From an uncultured Clostridia bacterium (GTDB taxonomy: Bacteria; Bacillota; Clostridia; Oscillospirales; Oscillospiraceae), in the NCBI GenBank assembly GCA_947307255.1, contig CAMZIO010000007.1, positions 1 to 62,543 of the forward strand: a stretch of 62,543 bases of DNA. The letters are read 5' to 3'. Under the pieces are notes generated by a model. It made no database searches. It was not told the origin of the DNA and saw only the letters and a list, made by a program, of their open reading frames with translations. Below are positions 48,131 through 57,932 of this stretch, one piece after another. Made by a program: the position numbers and the translations under genes. The first letter of the stretch is position 1, and each line of letters begins with the position of its first letter.

Positions 48131-50764
48131 TCAGGGTTTGATTTTTGCCACGTCGCGCAGGGTGTGATTGTGCTGGTTTTGCAGATTCCATCGCGCGACC
48201 AGCGCGCTGATCTGTCCTGCGGCCTCCTCCACCTCCGCGCGGAAGGCGCGCGCGGAGACGCGCAGTGCGCCATGGCCGAGAATGATGACCTGCTCCAGGT
48301 TGTCGGAGGTCGCCACGCGCACGCGCCGTTCTTTGCGCAGCTCGTAGGTCGCGCGCTCGATATAGGCGTCGGCGGTCTGCGCCTCTTTGGTGTAGACCAC
48401 GCGGATGCCGCCCATCGTCTCGACCGAGCCGGGATTGCCCTTGACCTTGTAAGCGTCGAACACCAGAATTACCACGCACTGGCGATAACCCTGGTAGTTC
48501 GAGAGGATATCGACCAGCGCCGCACGCGCCGCGGCAACGTCCTGCCGGGCGAGCGCCTTGAGCTCGTCCCAGGCGAAGATGACGTTATAGCCGTCCACGA
48601 GCAGATACTCCGGCCCTTGCTGCTGCAGGCAGATTTTGTACCGCTCCCCGTCGAGCGAGGTGCGCGCGGGGGGCTTGACCGGCGAGAGCGCGCGGCGTTC
48701 GACCTTGCCGTAGGTGCGCTCAAAAATGCGCAGCAGCTCCGCATCCTGCGCCGCTGCGCCGCTGTCCGTGCGGCGGGCGGGAGAGGGCTCGTCTGGCTCC
48801 GCCTCCATCCGTGTGTACGGCGCGCTGTCCAAATGCATCTGTGCCGGTGCCTTATCCCAAGGGACTGTGATACTGCCGCCGTGATCGCAAAAGACGGAGG
48901 AGGCGGGGTTGTCGACGTCTCGATCTGGGTCGTAGCCGATCTCGGCCGCTACGCGTGCGGCGTCGTGGCAGGGTTCGTAACCGCGCACGGTGCAGCTGAG
49001 CCGTCCGCGCCCGCGCGTGTAGGCAGTTACCTGCTGCCAATAGTCCCGCAACCCCGCCACCGGGGCAAAGCCGGTGAGTACGGTGTGATCGTCCTCCTGG
49101 ACGGGCGTGTCCACGCTGCCGCCCATGCTCTGCAGGTCGTTCATCGCACGGCCGACGCAATCGGGCGGCAGCTCCAGCCGAAAATCGTAATACGGCTCCA
49201 GCAGCACCGTCTCGGCCTGCATGAGGCCCTGGCGGATCGCGCGGCAGGTCGCCTGCCGGAAGTCTCCGCCTTCGGTGTGCTTGAGATGCGCGCGCCCGTT
49301 GAGCAGGGTGATGCGGATATCGGTGATCGGTGAGCCGGTCAGAACGCCGGGATGCTCACGCTCAAAAATATGGGTGAAGATCAGCCGCTGCCAGTTCAGC
49401 GCAAGCTGGTCGGTCGGGCAGGCGGAGGCGGCTTGAATGCCGCTTCCCCGTTCGCCCGGTTCGAGCAGCAGATGTACCTCCGCATAGTGGCGCAGGGGTT
49501 CAAAGTGCCCCATGCCAAGGACCCGGTTTGCAATCGTCTCACGGTAGACGACGCTGCCCGCGCCGAATTGCACCAAAAGGCCGAAGCGCTCAGCAATCAC
49601 CCGCTGTAAGACCTCCCGCTGTACCTGCCCCATCAACTGAACATGGATCTCCCGCAGTCGCTCGTTCCAAACGATGCGCAGCATCGGGTCTTCCTCTTCC
49701 AATTCACGCAGGCGGGGCAATACGGCGTGTGGGTCTTCGCCGTCCGGCAGGAGCAGTTGGTAGGTCAGTACGGGTTCCAGCAGTGGTGCGTCTGCCTGCG
49801 TTGCGGCGCCCAAAACCTGGCCGGGCTGCGTGTGCGTCAGCCCCGTTACGGCCACGACCATGCCAGCGTCGGCATGGTCGATCAAGCGGAACTTCTCGCC
49901 GGAATACAGCCGCACCTGATCTGCCTTTTCAGCGTATTCGATGCCGCCGGCGGAGTAGGAAAGGGGTGCTTTGACCCGCAGCAAGCCGCCGGTGATGCGC
50001 AGCCAGGTCAACCGCACACCCTGCGCATCTCGGCTGATTTTGAACACACGCGCGCCGAAGTGGTCGCCGTGCTCGGCGGGAGCGGTGTAGCGCGCAAGCC
50101 CGGATAGAAAATCCGCTACGCCCTCTAACTTCAGTGCAGAGCCGAAGTAGCAGGGGAAGAGCTTGCGCTGGCGGATCAGGGCGCAAAGGCGCGCGTCCGT
50201 CAGCGCGCCGTTTTCCAGAAATTCTTCCAGTGCGTCCTCGGTGCACATTGCCGCGTTCTCGTCCCGTTCGGGGGAGGAAAAATCCACGCAGCCCGCGCCA
50301 AAGGCGCGTGTGAGCTGTGCAAGCACCCCGGTACGGTCCGCTCCGGGCAGGTCCATCTTGTTGAGGAACAGAAAGGTCGGCACCTCATAGCGCTGCAACA
50401 GCCGCCAGAGCGTGCGTGTGTGGCTTTGCAGCCCGTCCGTACCGCTGACGACCAAAATGGCGTAGTCGAGTACCTGCAACGTGCGCTCCATTTCGGCAGA
50501 AAAGTCAACGTGTCCCGGTGTATCAAGAAGGGTAAAGTCAATATCATTTACAGAAAAAAGCGCCTGCTTGGAGAAGATCGTAATGCCGCGCTCGCGTTCC
50601 AGCGCGTCGGTGTCCAGAAAAGCGTCTCCATGATCCACCCGGCCGAGACTGCGCAGTGCGCCCGCAGCATACAAAAGGCCCTCGGAGAGCGTCGTTTTCC
50701 CTGCGTCCACGTGGGCAAGAATTCCCACCACGATACGGCGCGTCGCCTCTGCCTTGCGTTCCAT
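48131..50764 (-). CDS. TetM/EF-G-like translational GTPase fused to a Rae1/YacP-type NYN nuclease domain
   Basis: An 877-residue fusion. Residues 1 to about 640 follow the ribosomal-protection (TetM/TetO) layout: G1 AHVDAGKTT (17-25), G3 DTPGHVD (about 80), G4 NKMD (about 135), then EF-G domains II-V. A poorly conserved linker (about 640-715) follows. Residues about 720-860 are a NYN/PIN nuclease like Rae1 (YacP): LLVDGYNVI, VVILVFDAYKVKG, YTKEAQTADAYIE and VATSDNLEQVIILGHGALR, with the acidic residues of the active site in place. Rae1 of Bacillus cuts mRNA in the ribosomal A site, where TetM-like factors also bind, so the fusion may deliver a nuclease to stalled ribosomes. Tetracycline resistance is possible but not shown. 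The start at 50764 has GGAGGATG. Confidence 0.9.
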   Translation of the reverse strand: MERKAEATRRIVVGILAHVDAGKTTLSEGLLYAAGALRSLGRVDHGDAFLDTDALERERGITIFSKQALFSVNDIDFTLLDTPGHVDFSAEMERTLQVLDYAILVVSGTDGLQSHTRTLWRLLQRYEVPTFLFLNKMDLPGADRTGVLAQLTRAFGAGCVDFSSPERDENAAMCTEDALEEFLENGALTDARLCALIRQRKLFPCYFGSALKLEGVADFLSGLARYTAPAEHGDHFGARVFKISRDAQGVRLTWLRITGGLLRVKAPLSYSAGGIEYAEKADQVRLYSGEKFRLIDHADAGMVVAVTGLTHTQPGQVLGAATQADAPLLEPVLTYQLLLPDGEDPHAVLPRLRELEEEDPMLRIVWNERLREIHVQLMGQVQREVLQRVIAERFGLLVQFGAGSVVYRETIANRVLGMGHFEPLRHYAEVHLLLEPGERGSGIQAASACPTDQLALNWQRLIFTHIFEREHPGVLTGSPITDIRITLLNGRAHLKHTEGGDFRQATCRAIRQGLMQAETVLLEPYYDFRLELPPDCVGRAMNDLQSMGGSVDTPVQEDDHTVLTGFAPVAGLRDYWQQVTAYTRGRGRLSCTVRGYEPCHDAARVAAEIGYDPDRDVDNPASSVFCDHGGSITVPWDKAPAQMHLDSAPYTRMEAEPDEPSPARRTDSGAAAQDAELLRIFERTYGKVERRALSPVKPPARTSLDGERYKICLQQQGPEYLLVDGYNVIFAWDELKALARQDVAAARAALVDILSNYQGYRQCVVILVFDAYKVKGNPGSVETMGGIRVVYTKEAQTADAYIERATYELRKERRVRVATSDNLEQVIILGHGALRVSARAFRAEVEEAAGQISALVARWNLQNQHNHTLRDVAKIKP

Positions 50765-50798
50765 GGCATCCTCCGTGAGAATCAAAGTATTTTTGTAT

Positions 50799-50827
50799 AT
50801 TATACCGGGGCGGCAAACTCTTTGCAA
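50799..50827 (-). promoter_or_regulatory. Promoter of the GTPase-nuclease gene
   Basis: On the minus strand TTGCAA (50822-50827), 17 bp, TATAAT (50799-50804). It gives a leader of about 28 nt, too short for the attenuation leader usual before tetM. Confidence 0.75.
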
Positions 50828-50848
50828 CGGTGAATTTCCGTTTTACTC

Positions 50849-50877
50849 TTGCCTGTGCGCGTGAGTCGTGGTAAAAT
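50849..50877 (+). promoter_or_regulatory. Promoter of tRNA-Leu
   Basis: TTGCCT (50849-50854), 17 bp, TAAAAT (50872-50877), 11 bp before the tRNA. Confidence 0.6.
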
Positions 50878-50888
50878 AACAATGTTAT

Positions 50889-50971
50889 GCGGGTATGGCG
50901 GAATTGGCAGACGCGCCGGATTTAGGTTCCGGTGGACAACCGTGCAGGTTCAAGTCCTGTTACCCGCACCA
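50889..50971 (+). tRNA. tRNA-Leu (anticodon TAG)
   Basis: A class II tRNA with a variable arm (GGTGGACAACCGTGC). GCGGGTA pairs with TACCCGC in the acceptor. The anticodon stem CCGGA/TCCGG has loop TTTAGGT, giving anticodon TAG. CCA is encoded. Confidence 0.95.
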
Positions 50972-51014
50972 AAGCGAAAATCCTGTCGACGACAGTCGGC
51001 AGGATTTTCGCTTT
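50971..51014 (+). terminator. Terminator of tRNA-Leu
   Basis: A 15-bp stem (AAAGCGAAAATCCTG/CAGGATTTTCGCTTT) with a 14-nt loop starts at the last tRNA base. Confidence 0.8.
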
Positions 51015-51126
51015 GTATTCTTAAGTTTTAAGTTTTCAGTCTTCATTCTTCAGTTTCCCCGACAGGATTTTCTAAATGAATACTGAAGACTTAAGACTGA
51101 AAAATGAATCCCTGTTACCCTAAGTG
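51015..51126. repeat. AT-rich low-complexity inverted repeats behind tRNA-Leu
   Basis: Two blocks made of TTAAGT, TCTTCA and TTCATT words (about 51018-51056, and inverted about 51072-51108) can pair with each other. Between them lies CAGGATTTTC, a piece of the tRNA-Leu terminator, and after them CCTGTTACCC (51113-51122), a piece of the tRNA 3' end. This looks like scarred insertion DNA. Confidence 0.55.
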
Positions 51127-51238
51127 TTGCTTTTTTGCATATCGCCTTTTCGGTTGGCGATATTGCACAAAAGTCAAAAAGTCAAATCGGGCAGTTCCGT
51201 TTCTGGAACTGCCCGACAAACTGGAATTAGCTAAATCC

Positions 51239-51643
51239 CTATATTCTTTTCAGGAAAAAGTATTCTGAGTAGCCATCATCATTATTATCATAGCTGCCAA
51301 CCATCTGATAGCCTAACGCCTCATAAAAATCTTTGCCTTGCCAGTTAAATGTATCAAGACGTATCGTATTAGCGCCTAAGGCTTTAGCTCTCTTTTCCAT
51401 CTCGTCAATTAGCATTTTTCCATAGCCTTTTCTTCTATAAGCTTCATCAACAAATACTGTTGATACATACAAAATCTTGAATGCTGTCATGCAAGCATCA
51501 AGTCCAGCAACAACCTTATCATCATCTTCGATGCCTATTTGAATCCGTCCATCTAACTTATAGCTAATATAATCCTCATCATATTCATCGAGTTTGTTCT
51601 CTATATAATCAACTTTGTCTTCTGTTAAGTCTATTATTTTCAT
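51239..51643 (-). CDS. GNAT-family N-acetyltransferase
   Basis: A 134-residue acetyltransferase of the GCN5 fold. The acetyl-CoA loop is visible as VDEAYRRKGYGKMLIDEME (about 73-91), followed by ALGANTIRLDTFNWQGKDFYEALGYQMVG, the usual second half. The acceptor substrate is unknown. The ATG at 51643 follows GAGGAAAG. Base composition is much more AT-rich than its neighbours, and it lies behind tRNA-Leu, so it was probably acquired by transfer. A hairpin (51187-51216) follows it. Confidence 0.85.
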   Translation of the reverse strand: MKIIDLTEDKVDYIENKLDEYDEDYISYKLDGRIQIGIEDDDKVVAGLDACMTAFKILYVSTVFVDEAYRRKGYGKMLIDEMEKRAKALGANTIRLDTFNWQGKDFYEALGYQMVGSYDNNDDGYSEYFFLKRI

Positions 51644-51746
51644 TTCACTTTCCTCTACAAATCCCGATTTATTCCCGCTTTTGAAACGATAGCATTTTTC
51701 ACGATCATAATCAAGCCGTGCAAAGGGCATAGGTAAGGGTAGACGC

Positions 51747-52919
51747 TCATCGCGCTCTGGCTACGCCGCTTTCGATCGCGGCCTGCTTCACCGCCTCGGC
51801 GACCGCATTGCCGACGCGGGGATCAAAGGCGGCAGGGATAATGTGGTCGGCGCTCAGCTCCGCATCGGAGACGAGGCTTGCGAGGGAATAGGAAGCGGCC
51901 TGCTTCATGGCCTCATTAATCCGGTTGGCGCGAACGTCCAGCGCACCGCGGAACAATCCGGGGAAGACCAGCACGTTGTTGATCTGGTTGGGTTGGTCGC
52001 TGCGCCCGGTCCCAACGACCGCCGCACCGGCGGCTCTGGCCCGCTCCGGCGTGATTTCCGGAACGGGATTTGCCATCGGAAAAACGATGGGGTCCTTTGC
52101 CATGGAGCGGATCATCTCCTCCGAGACGACGCCCGGCGCACTGACGCCGACGAATACATCTGCGCCGCGCATGGCGTCCGCCAGCGTGCCGCTCAGATGC
52201 TCGGGGTTGGTCAGGTTGGCCATTTCCTCCTGGGCGGAGTTCATATCTGCCCCTTTGCAAAGAATGCCGCAGCGATCGACCATTTTCAAGTGCTTCACAC
52301 CGAGGTTCAGCAGATGCTTGCCAATGGCAATCCCGGCAGAGCCCGCACCGTTGATGACGACGCGCACGGCGTCCATCCGCTTGCCGACCACCTTCAGCGC
52401 GTTAATCAGAGCCGCGCCGACCACGACGGCGGTGCCGTGCTGATCGTCGTGGAAGATCGGAATGTCGCAAAGCTCTTGCAGCCGGCGCTCGATCTCAAAG
52501 CACCGGGGGGCGGCGATGTCCTCCAGATTGACGCCGCCAAAGGAGCCGGAGAGCAGCCAGATCGTCCGCACGATCTCGTCTACGTCCTTGCTGCGGACGC
52601 ACAGCGGGATGGCGTCCACTCCACCGAAGGCCTTGAAGAGAACGCACTTTCCCTCCATGACCGGCATACCCGCCTCCGGGCCGATATCTCCGAGGCCGAG
52701 GATCGCGCTGCCATCGGTAACGACGGCGACGGTGTTCCATCGTCTGGTGAGCGCAAAGCTCTTCTCCGGGTGGCGCTGAATCTCCAGACAGGGCTCCGCC
52801 ACGCCGGGGGTATAAGCCAGGCTGAGAGCCTCCTTGGAATCGACCCGCACGCGGGGTTGGATCTCCAGCTTCCCCTGCAGCTCGTAGTGGAGCTTCAGGG
52901 ATTCTTTTGCATAGTCCAT
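51747..52919 (-). CDS. NAD(P)-dependent malic enzyme (short bacterial form)
   Basis: A 390-residue enzyme that oxidatively decarboxylates malate to pyruvate. The active-site tyrosine is in LAYTPGVAEPC (about 36-46), the metal site in IPIFHDDQHGTAVVV (about 155), and the nucleotide loop in VINGAGSAGIAIGK (about 190-203). MANPVPEI is also typical. The ATG at 52919 has GGAGAA upstream. It is the last gene of the leftward purine operon and lies 28 bp after fumC, so it can use malate made from purine-derived fumarate. NAD against NADP preference is uncertain. Confidence 0.93.
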   Translation of the reverse strand: MDYAKESLKLHYELQGKLEIQPRVRVDSKEALSLAYTPGVAEPCLEIQRHPEKSFALTRRWNTVAVVTDGSAILGLGDIGPEAGMPVMEGKCVLFKAFGGVDAIPLCVRSKDVDEIVRTIWLLSGSFGGVNLEDIAAPRCFEIERRLQELCDIPIFHDDQHGTAVVVGAALINALKVVGKRMDAVRVVINGAGSAGIAIGKHLLNLGVKHLKMVDRCGILCKGADMNSAQEEMANLTNPEHLSGTLADAMRGADVFVGVSAPGVVSEEMIRSMAKDPIVFPMANPVPEITPERARAAGAAVVGTGRSDQPNQINNVLVFPGLFRGALDVRANRINEAMKQAASYSLASLVSDAELSADHIIPAAFDPRVGNAVAEAVKQAAIESGVARAR

Positions 52920-52947
52920 GAACGATTCTCCTTTTGCGATGGAATGA

Positions 52948-54324
<1,377 letters not shown>

Positions 54325-54337
54325 GGCGGTTGCCTCC

Positions 54338-55753
54338 TTACACGTTCAGCTCCGCGCTGCCACCCTTTGCAGAGGCATAAACGCTGCGGTGCCGTGCAAG
54401 GAAGGCTTCGACCTGGTCCTTGCAGCGACCGATATAGTTTTCGGGTGAGAGCAGCTCGATCATCTCCGCCTCGGTCATGCCGAACGCGCCGGTCGCGGCC
54501 AGGCGCTCGATCAGATCGGAAGGCTCGCCGTTTTGCAGCTTCTGGGCTGCCTCCATTGAACAGCGGCGGATGATCTCGTGAAGTGCCTGGCGGTCGCCGC
54601 CGCGCTTGACCGCCTCCATCATCAGATTTTCGGTGGCCAGGAAGGGAAGGTATTCCCGGATGCTCTTATCTACGATTGCCTCGTTGACGCGAAGCCCGGC
54701 CGTGATGTTCTGGGCAAGGCGCAAAATCGCGTCGGCGCAGAGGAAGCCCTCCGGCATGGAGATGCGGCGATTTGCCGAATCGTCCAGCGTGCGTTCCAGC
54801 CACTGCGTCGAGGCAGTCATGGGCGCGTTTGCGGCGTCAGCCATCAGATACCGCGCCAGAGAGCAAATGCGTTCGCTGCGCATGGGGTTGCGCTTATACG
54901 GCATAGCGGACGAGCCGATCTGGGTATCCTCGAACGGCTCTTGAAGCTGGCGGTCGTGCTGGAGCAGACGAACGTCGTTGGCCATGCGGTAGCAGCTTTG
55001 CGCGATGGAGGACAGGACGTTGAGGATCCGGCTGTCCAGCTTGCGCGGATAGGTCTGGCCGCAGACGTCGAAGCACGCGGAAAAGTCGAACGCGGCCGCC
55101 AGACGGCGGTTCAACGCCTCCACTTTTTCTCCGTCGCCGTCGAACAGGTCCAGCAGGCTGGCCTCGGTTCCGGTTGCGCCGCGGCAGCCGAGAAAGCGGA
55201 ACGTGCCGAGAACGAAATCCAGCTCCTCCACGTCGGAGAGAAGGTCCTGCATCCACAGCGCCGCGCGCTTGCCGACCGTGGTCGGCTGGGCAGGCTGATA
55301 GTGCGTATAACCCAGCGTCGGCAGGGCCTGGTAGCGATCGGCAAAGGCGGCCAGATTTGCGATGGCCTTGACCAGCTCGCCGCGCAGATAGCGCAGGCCG
55401 TCGCGGTAGAGGATCAGATCGGCGTTGTCGGTTACGTAACAGCTCGTCGCGCCGAGGTGGATGATGCCGGCGGCGGCGGGAGCGGCCTTTCCGTAGGCGT
55501 ATACGTGCGCCATGACGTCGTGGCGCACCTTTTTTTCCTGTGCGGCGGCAACGTCGAAGTCAATGTCCGTGATATGCTCCCGCAGCGCCGCGACCTGCTC
55601 CGCCGAGACAGGCAGGCCCAGATCATGCTCCGCAGCGGCCAGCTCGGTCCAGAGCCGGCGCCAGGTCTCGATGCGAGTCCTCTGGGAAAACAGCCGCAGC
55701 AGATAGTCGGACGCATAGCGCGTGGATAGGGGAGATTCGTATTGATCGTACAT
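54338..55753 (-). CDS. purB: Adenylosuccinate lyase
   Basis: A 471-residue lyase that acts twice in purine synthesis and releases fumarate each time. Motifs: the substrate segment LGATSCYVTDNADL (about 105), YTHYQPAQPTTVGKRA and the signature loop SSAMPYKRNPMRSER (about 286-300). The length is in the normal range. It lies 15 bp after purF and 13 bp before fumC. Confidence 0.95.
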   Translation of the reverse strand: MYDQYESPLSTRYASDYLLRLFSQRTRIETWRRLWTELAAAEHDLGLPVSAEQVAALREHITDIDFDVAAAQEKKVRHDVMAHVYAYGKAAPAAAGIIHLGATSCYVTDNADLILYRDGLRYLRGELVKAIANLAAFADRYQALPTLGYTHYQPAQPTTVGKRAALWMQDLLSDVEELDFVLGTFRFLGCRGATGTEASLLDLFDGDGEKVEALNRRLAAAFDFSACFDVCGQTYPRKLDSRILNVLSSIAQSCYRMANDVRLLQHDRQLQEPFEDTQIGSSAMPYKRNPMRSERICSLARYLMADAANAPMTASTQWLERTLDDSANRRISMPEGFLCADAILRLAQNITAGLRVNEAIVDKSIREYLPFLATENLMMEAVKRGGDRQALHEIIRRCSMEAAQKLQNGEPSDLIERLAATGAFGMTEAEMIELLSPENYIGRCKDQVEAFLARHRSVYASAKGGSAELNV

Positions 55754-55768
55754 AGTATCTTCTCCTGT

Positions 55769-57193
55769 TTATTGTTCGTGGATGGGCCGCTCAAAGCGGG
55801 ATTTGCTGCCCGGCTTTGGAATCTCCGTGGGATACTCGCCGCCGAAGCAGGCCGTGCAGAAGCCAGTGTCCTCGCCGGTCAGCAGCCGTGCGTGTTCGAT
55901 GCTCAGATAGCCCAGAGAGTCCGCGCCGATCAGCTTTGCAATCTCCGGCACCGTGTACTGATTGGCGATCAGTCCGTTTGCGCTGTCAATGTCGGTGCCG
56001 TAGAAGCAGGGGGCGATAAAGGGCGGCGCGCTGATACGCATATGGATCTCTTTTGCACCGGCGTGGCGCAGCATATCCACCGTGCGGCGGCAGGTCGTGC
56101 CGCGGACGATGGAATCGTCGATCAGAACCACACGCTTTCCCTCGATCACGCTGCGGATGGGATTGAGCTTGAGGCTGACCCCCATCTCCCGCTCGCTTTG
56201 CGTCGGTGCGATGAAGGTGCGGCCGATATATTTGTTCTTGGTCAGTCCGATGGCGTAGGGGATGCCGGAGGCGTGGGCGTAGCCGATGGCGGCATCCAGG
56301 CCGGAGTCCGGTACGCCGACGACCACGTCGGCTTCGACGGGGTGCTCCTGTGCAAGGAACTCTCCCGCCCGCTGCCTGGCCAGGCACACGCTTTTCCCGT
56401 CCAGCACCGAATCCGGGCGGGCGAAATAGATGTATTCAAAGACGCACATACTGCGCCGTTCCTTCCCGCAGTGGCTGCGGTCCGAATGCAGACCCCGCTC
56501 GTCCACCGTAACGACCTCGCCGGGCTCTACGTCGCGCAGGAAGGCCGCGCCGACCGCGTCCAACGCGCAGCTTTCCGATGCCGCCACGATGGAGCCGTCC
56601 GGCCGCTTTCCCAGGCAGAGCGGCCGGAAACCGTGCGGGTCCCTGGCTGCGATCAGCTTGGTGGGGGAGGAGATCACAAGGGAATACGCGCCGTGAATGA
56701 CATCCATTGCAGCGCAGACGGCGGCTTCGATGCTGCTGCACTGCAGGCGCTGCCCTACGATCACGTAGGCGATGACCTCGGAATCCGTGGTCGTATGGAA
56801 GATGGAACCGCGCCGTTCCAGCTCGGTACGAAGCTCATAGGCGTTGGTCAGGTTTCCGTTGTGCGCCAGTGCCATGCTGCCCTTGTGGTGGTTGATGAGC
56901 AGGGGTTGGACATTGCGCAGGTTGTCCGCGCCGGTGGTGGCATAGCGCACGTGGGCGACCGCAATATGACCTTGCCCCAGCGCGTCCAGCTTTTCGCGGC
57001 TGAATACCTCGCTTACCAGGCCTACGTCCCGGCAGGAGCGAAAAACGCCGTCGTTGTTCAGCGCAATTCCGGCGCTCTCCTGGCCGCGATGCTGCAGGGC
57101 GTGCAGGCCGAAGCTGACCAACGGCGCAAGGTCGGCAAGCTTGGGGGAATAGATTCCGAATACGCCGCATTCTTCGTGAATGCCGCGGCTCAT
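55769..57193 (-). CDS. purF: Amidophosphoribosyltransferase
   Basis: A 474-residue enzyme that starts purine synthesis from PRPP and glutamine. The short pro-peptide MSRGIHEE precedes the catalytic Cys in CGVFGIY. The PRPP loop is KRVVLIDDSIVRGTT (about 345-359). Cysteines in the C-terminal part (ICAPCF-like APCFYGTD, FCTACFGGEYP) fit the Bacillus-type iron-sulfur form. I prefer the ATG at 57193 behind AAGGAT; an upstream start would overlap purC and lengthen the pro-peptide by eight residues. Confidence 0.95.
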   Translation of the reverse strand: MSRGIHEECGVFGIYSPKLADLAPLVSFGLHALQHRGQESAGIALNNDGVFRSCRDVGLVSEVFSREKLDALGQGHIAVAHVRYATTGADNLRNVQPLLINHHKGSMALAHNGNLTNAYELRTELERRGSIFHTTTDSEVIAYVIVGQRLQCSSIEAAVCAAMDVIHGAYSLVISSPTKLIAARDPHGFRPLCLGKRPDGSIVAASESCALDAVGAAFLRDVEPGEVVTVDERGLHSDRSHCGKERRSMCVFEYIYFARPDSVLDGKSVCLARQRAGEFLAQEHPVEADVVVGVPDSGLDAAIGYAHASGIPYAIGLTKNKYIGRTFIAPTQSEREMGVSLKLNPIRSVIEGKRVVLIDDSIVRGTTCRRTVDMLRHAGAKEIHMRISAPPFIAPCFYGTDIDSANGLIANQYTVPEIAKLIGADSLGYLSIEHARLLTGEDTGFCTACFGGEYPTEIPKPGSKSRFERPIHEQ

Positions 57194-57200
57194 TTTATCC

Positions 57201-57917
57201 TTATACATCATGTTCACGCAGGCGGCGCATCACTTCCGCGTAGGCGTCCTCCACGCCGCCGAGATCGCGGCGGAAGCGGTCCTTGTCCAGCTTTTCCTGG
57301 GTTACGCTGTCCCAAAGGCGGCAGGTATCCGGGCTGATTTCGTCGGATAGAATGATCGTGCCGTCAGAGAGCCTTCCAAACTCCAGCTTGAAGTCCACCA
57401 GCGTGATGCCGCAGGAAGCCCAGAACTCGCGCAGCACCTCGTTGACCCGGAAGGCGTAATTGCGGATGGTGTTCAGTTCGTCCACGGTGGCAAGATGCAG
57501 AGCGATCGCGTGGGTCGAATTGATCAGCGGGTCGCCCAGCTCATCGTTTTTATAGGAGAATTCAATGGTTGGCTCGTCAAAGACGATCCCTTCCTCCACG
57601 CCGTAACGCTTGGCAAAGGAACCGGCGGCGATGTTGCGCACGATGACCTCAAGCGGGACGATCTGAACGCGCTTGACCAGCGTTTCCCGTTCGGAGAGTT
57701 CTTCGACGAAATGCGTCGGCACGCCCGCGCGCTCCAGACGCTGCATCAGACGGTTGCTCATTTGATTGTTGATGACGCCTTTTCCGGCGATCGTCCCTTT
57801 CTTGATCCCGTTGAAGGCGGTGGCGTCGTCCTTGTAGTCCACAATCAGAAGCTCCGGATCATCCGTGGCGAAGACCCGCTTTGCCTTACCCTCGTAAATC
57901 ATTTCCAGCTTTTGCAT
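57201..57917 (-). CDS. purC: SAICAR synthetase
   Basis: A 238-residue ligase that joins aspartate to CAIR; PurB then releases the fumarate. The start [19 protein letters not shown], the middle [20 protein letters not shown] and the late [10 protein letters not shown] with [14 protein letters not shown] are diagnostic. It lies between purA (15 bp) and purF (7 bp). Confidence 0.96.
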   Translation of the reverse strand: MQKLEMIYEGKAKRVFATDDPELLIVDYKDDATAFNGIKKGTIAGKGVINNQMSNRLMQRLERAGVPTHFVEELSERETLVKRVQIVPLEVIVRNIAAGSFAKRYGVEEGIVFDEPTIEFSYKNDELGDPLINSTHAIALHLATVDELNTIRNYAFRVNEVLREFWASCGITLVDFKLEFGRLSDGTIILSDEISPDTCRLWDSVTQEKLDKDRFRRDLGGVEDAYAEVMRRLREHDV

Positions 57918-57932
57918 ACGATTTTCTCCTTT

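Noticed and set aside
48131..50764. Plain annotation as a tetracycline resistance gene
   Set aside because: The GTPase part is TetM-like, but the fused nuclease domain and lack of a tetM-type leader make resistance only one of several possibilities.
50895..51086. Open frame MAELADAPDLGSGGQPCRF inside tRNA-Leu
   Set aside because: Known false translation of tRNA-Leu. No ribosome site and a full cloverleaf in the same place.
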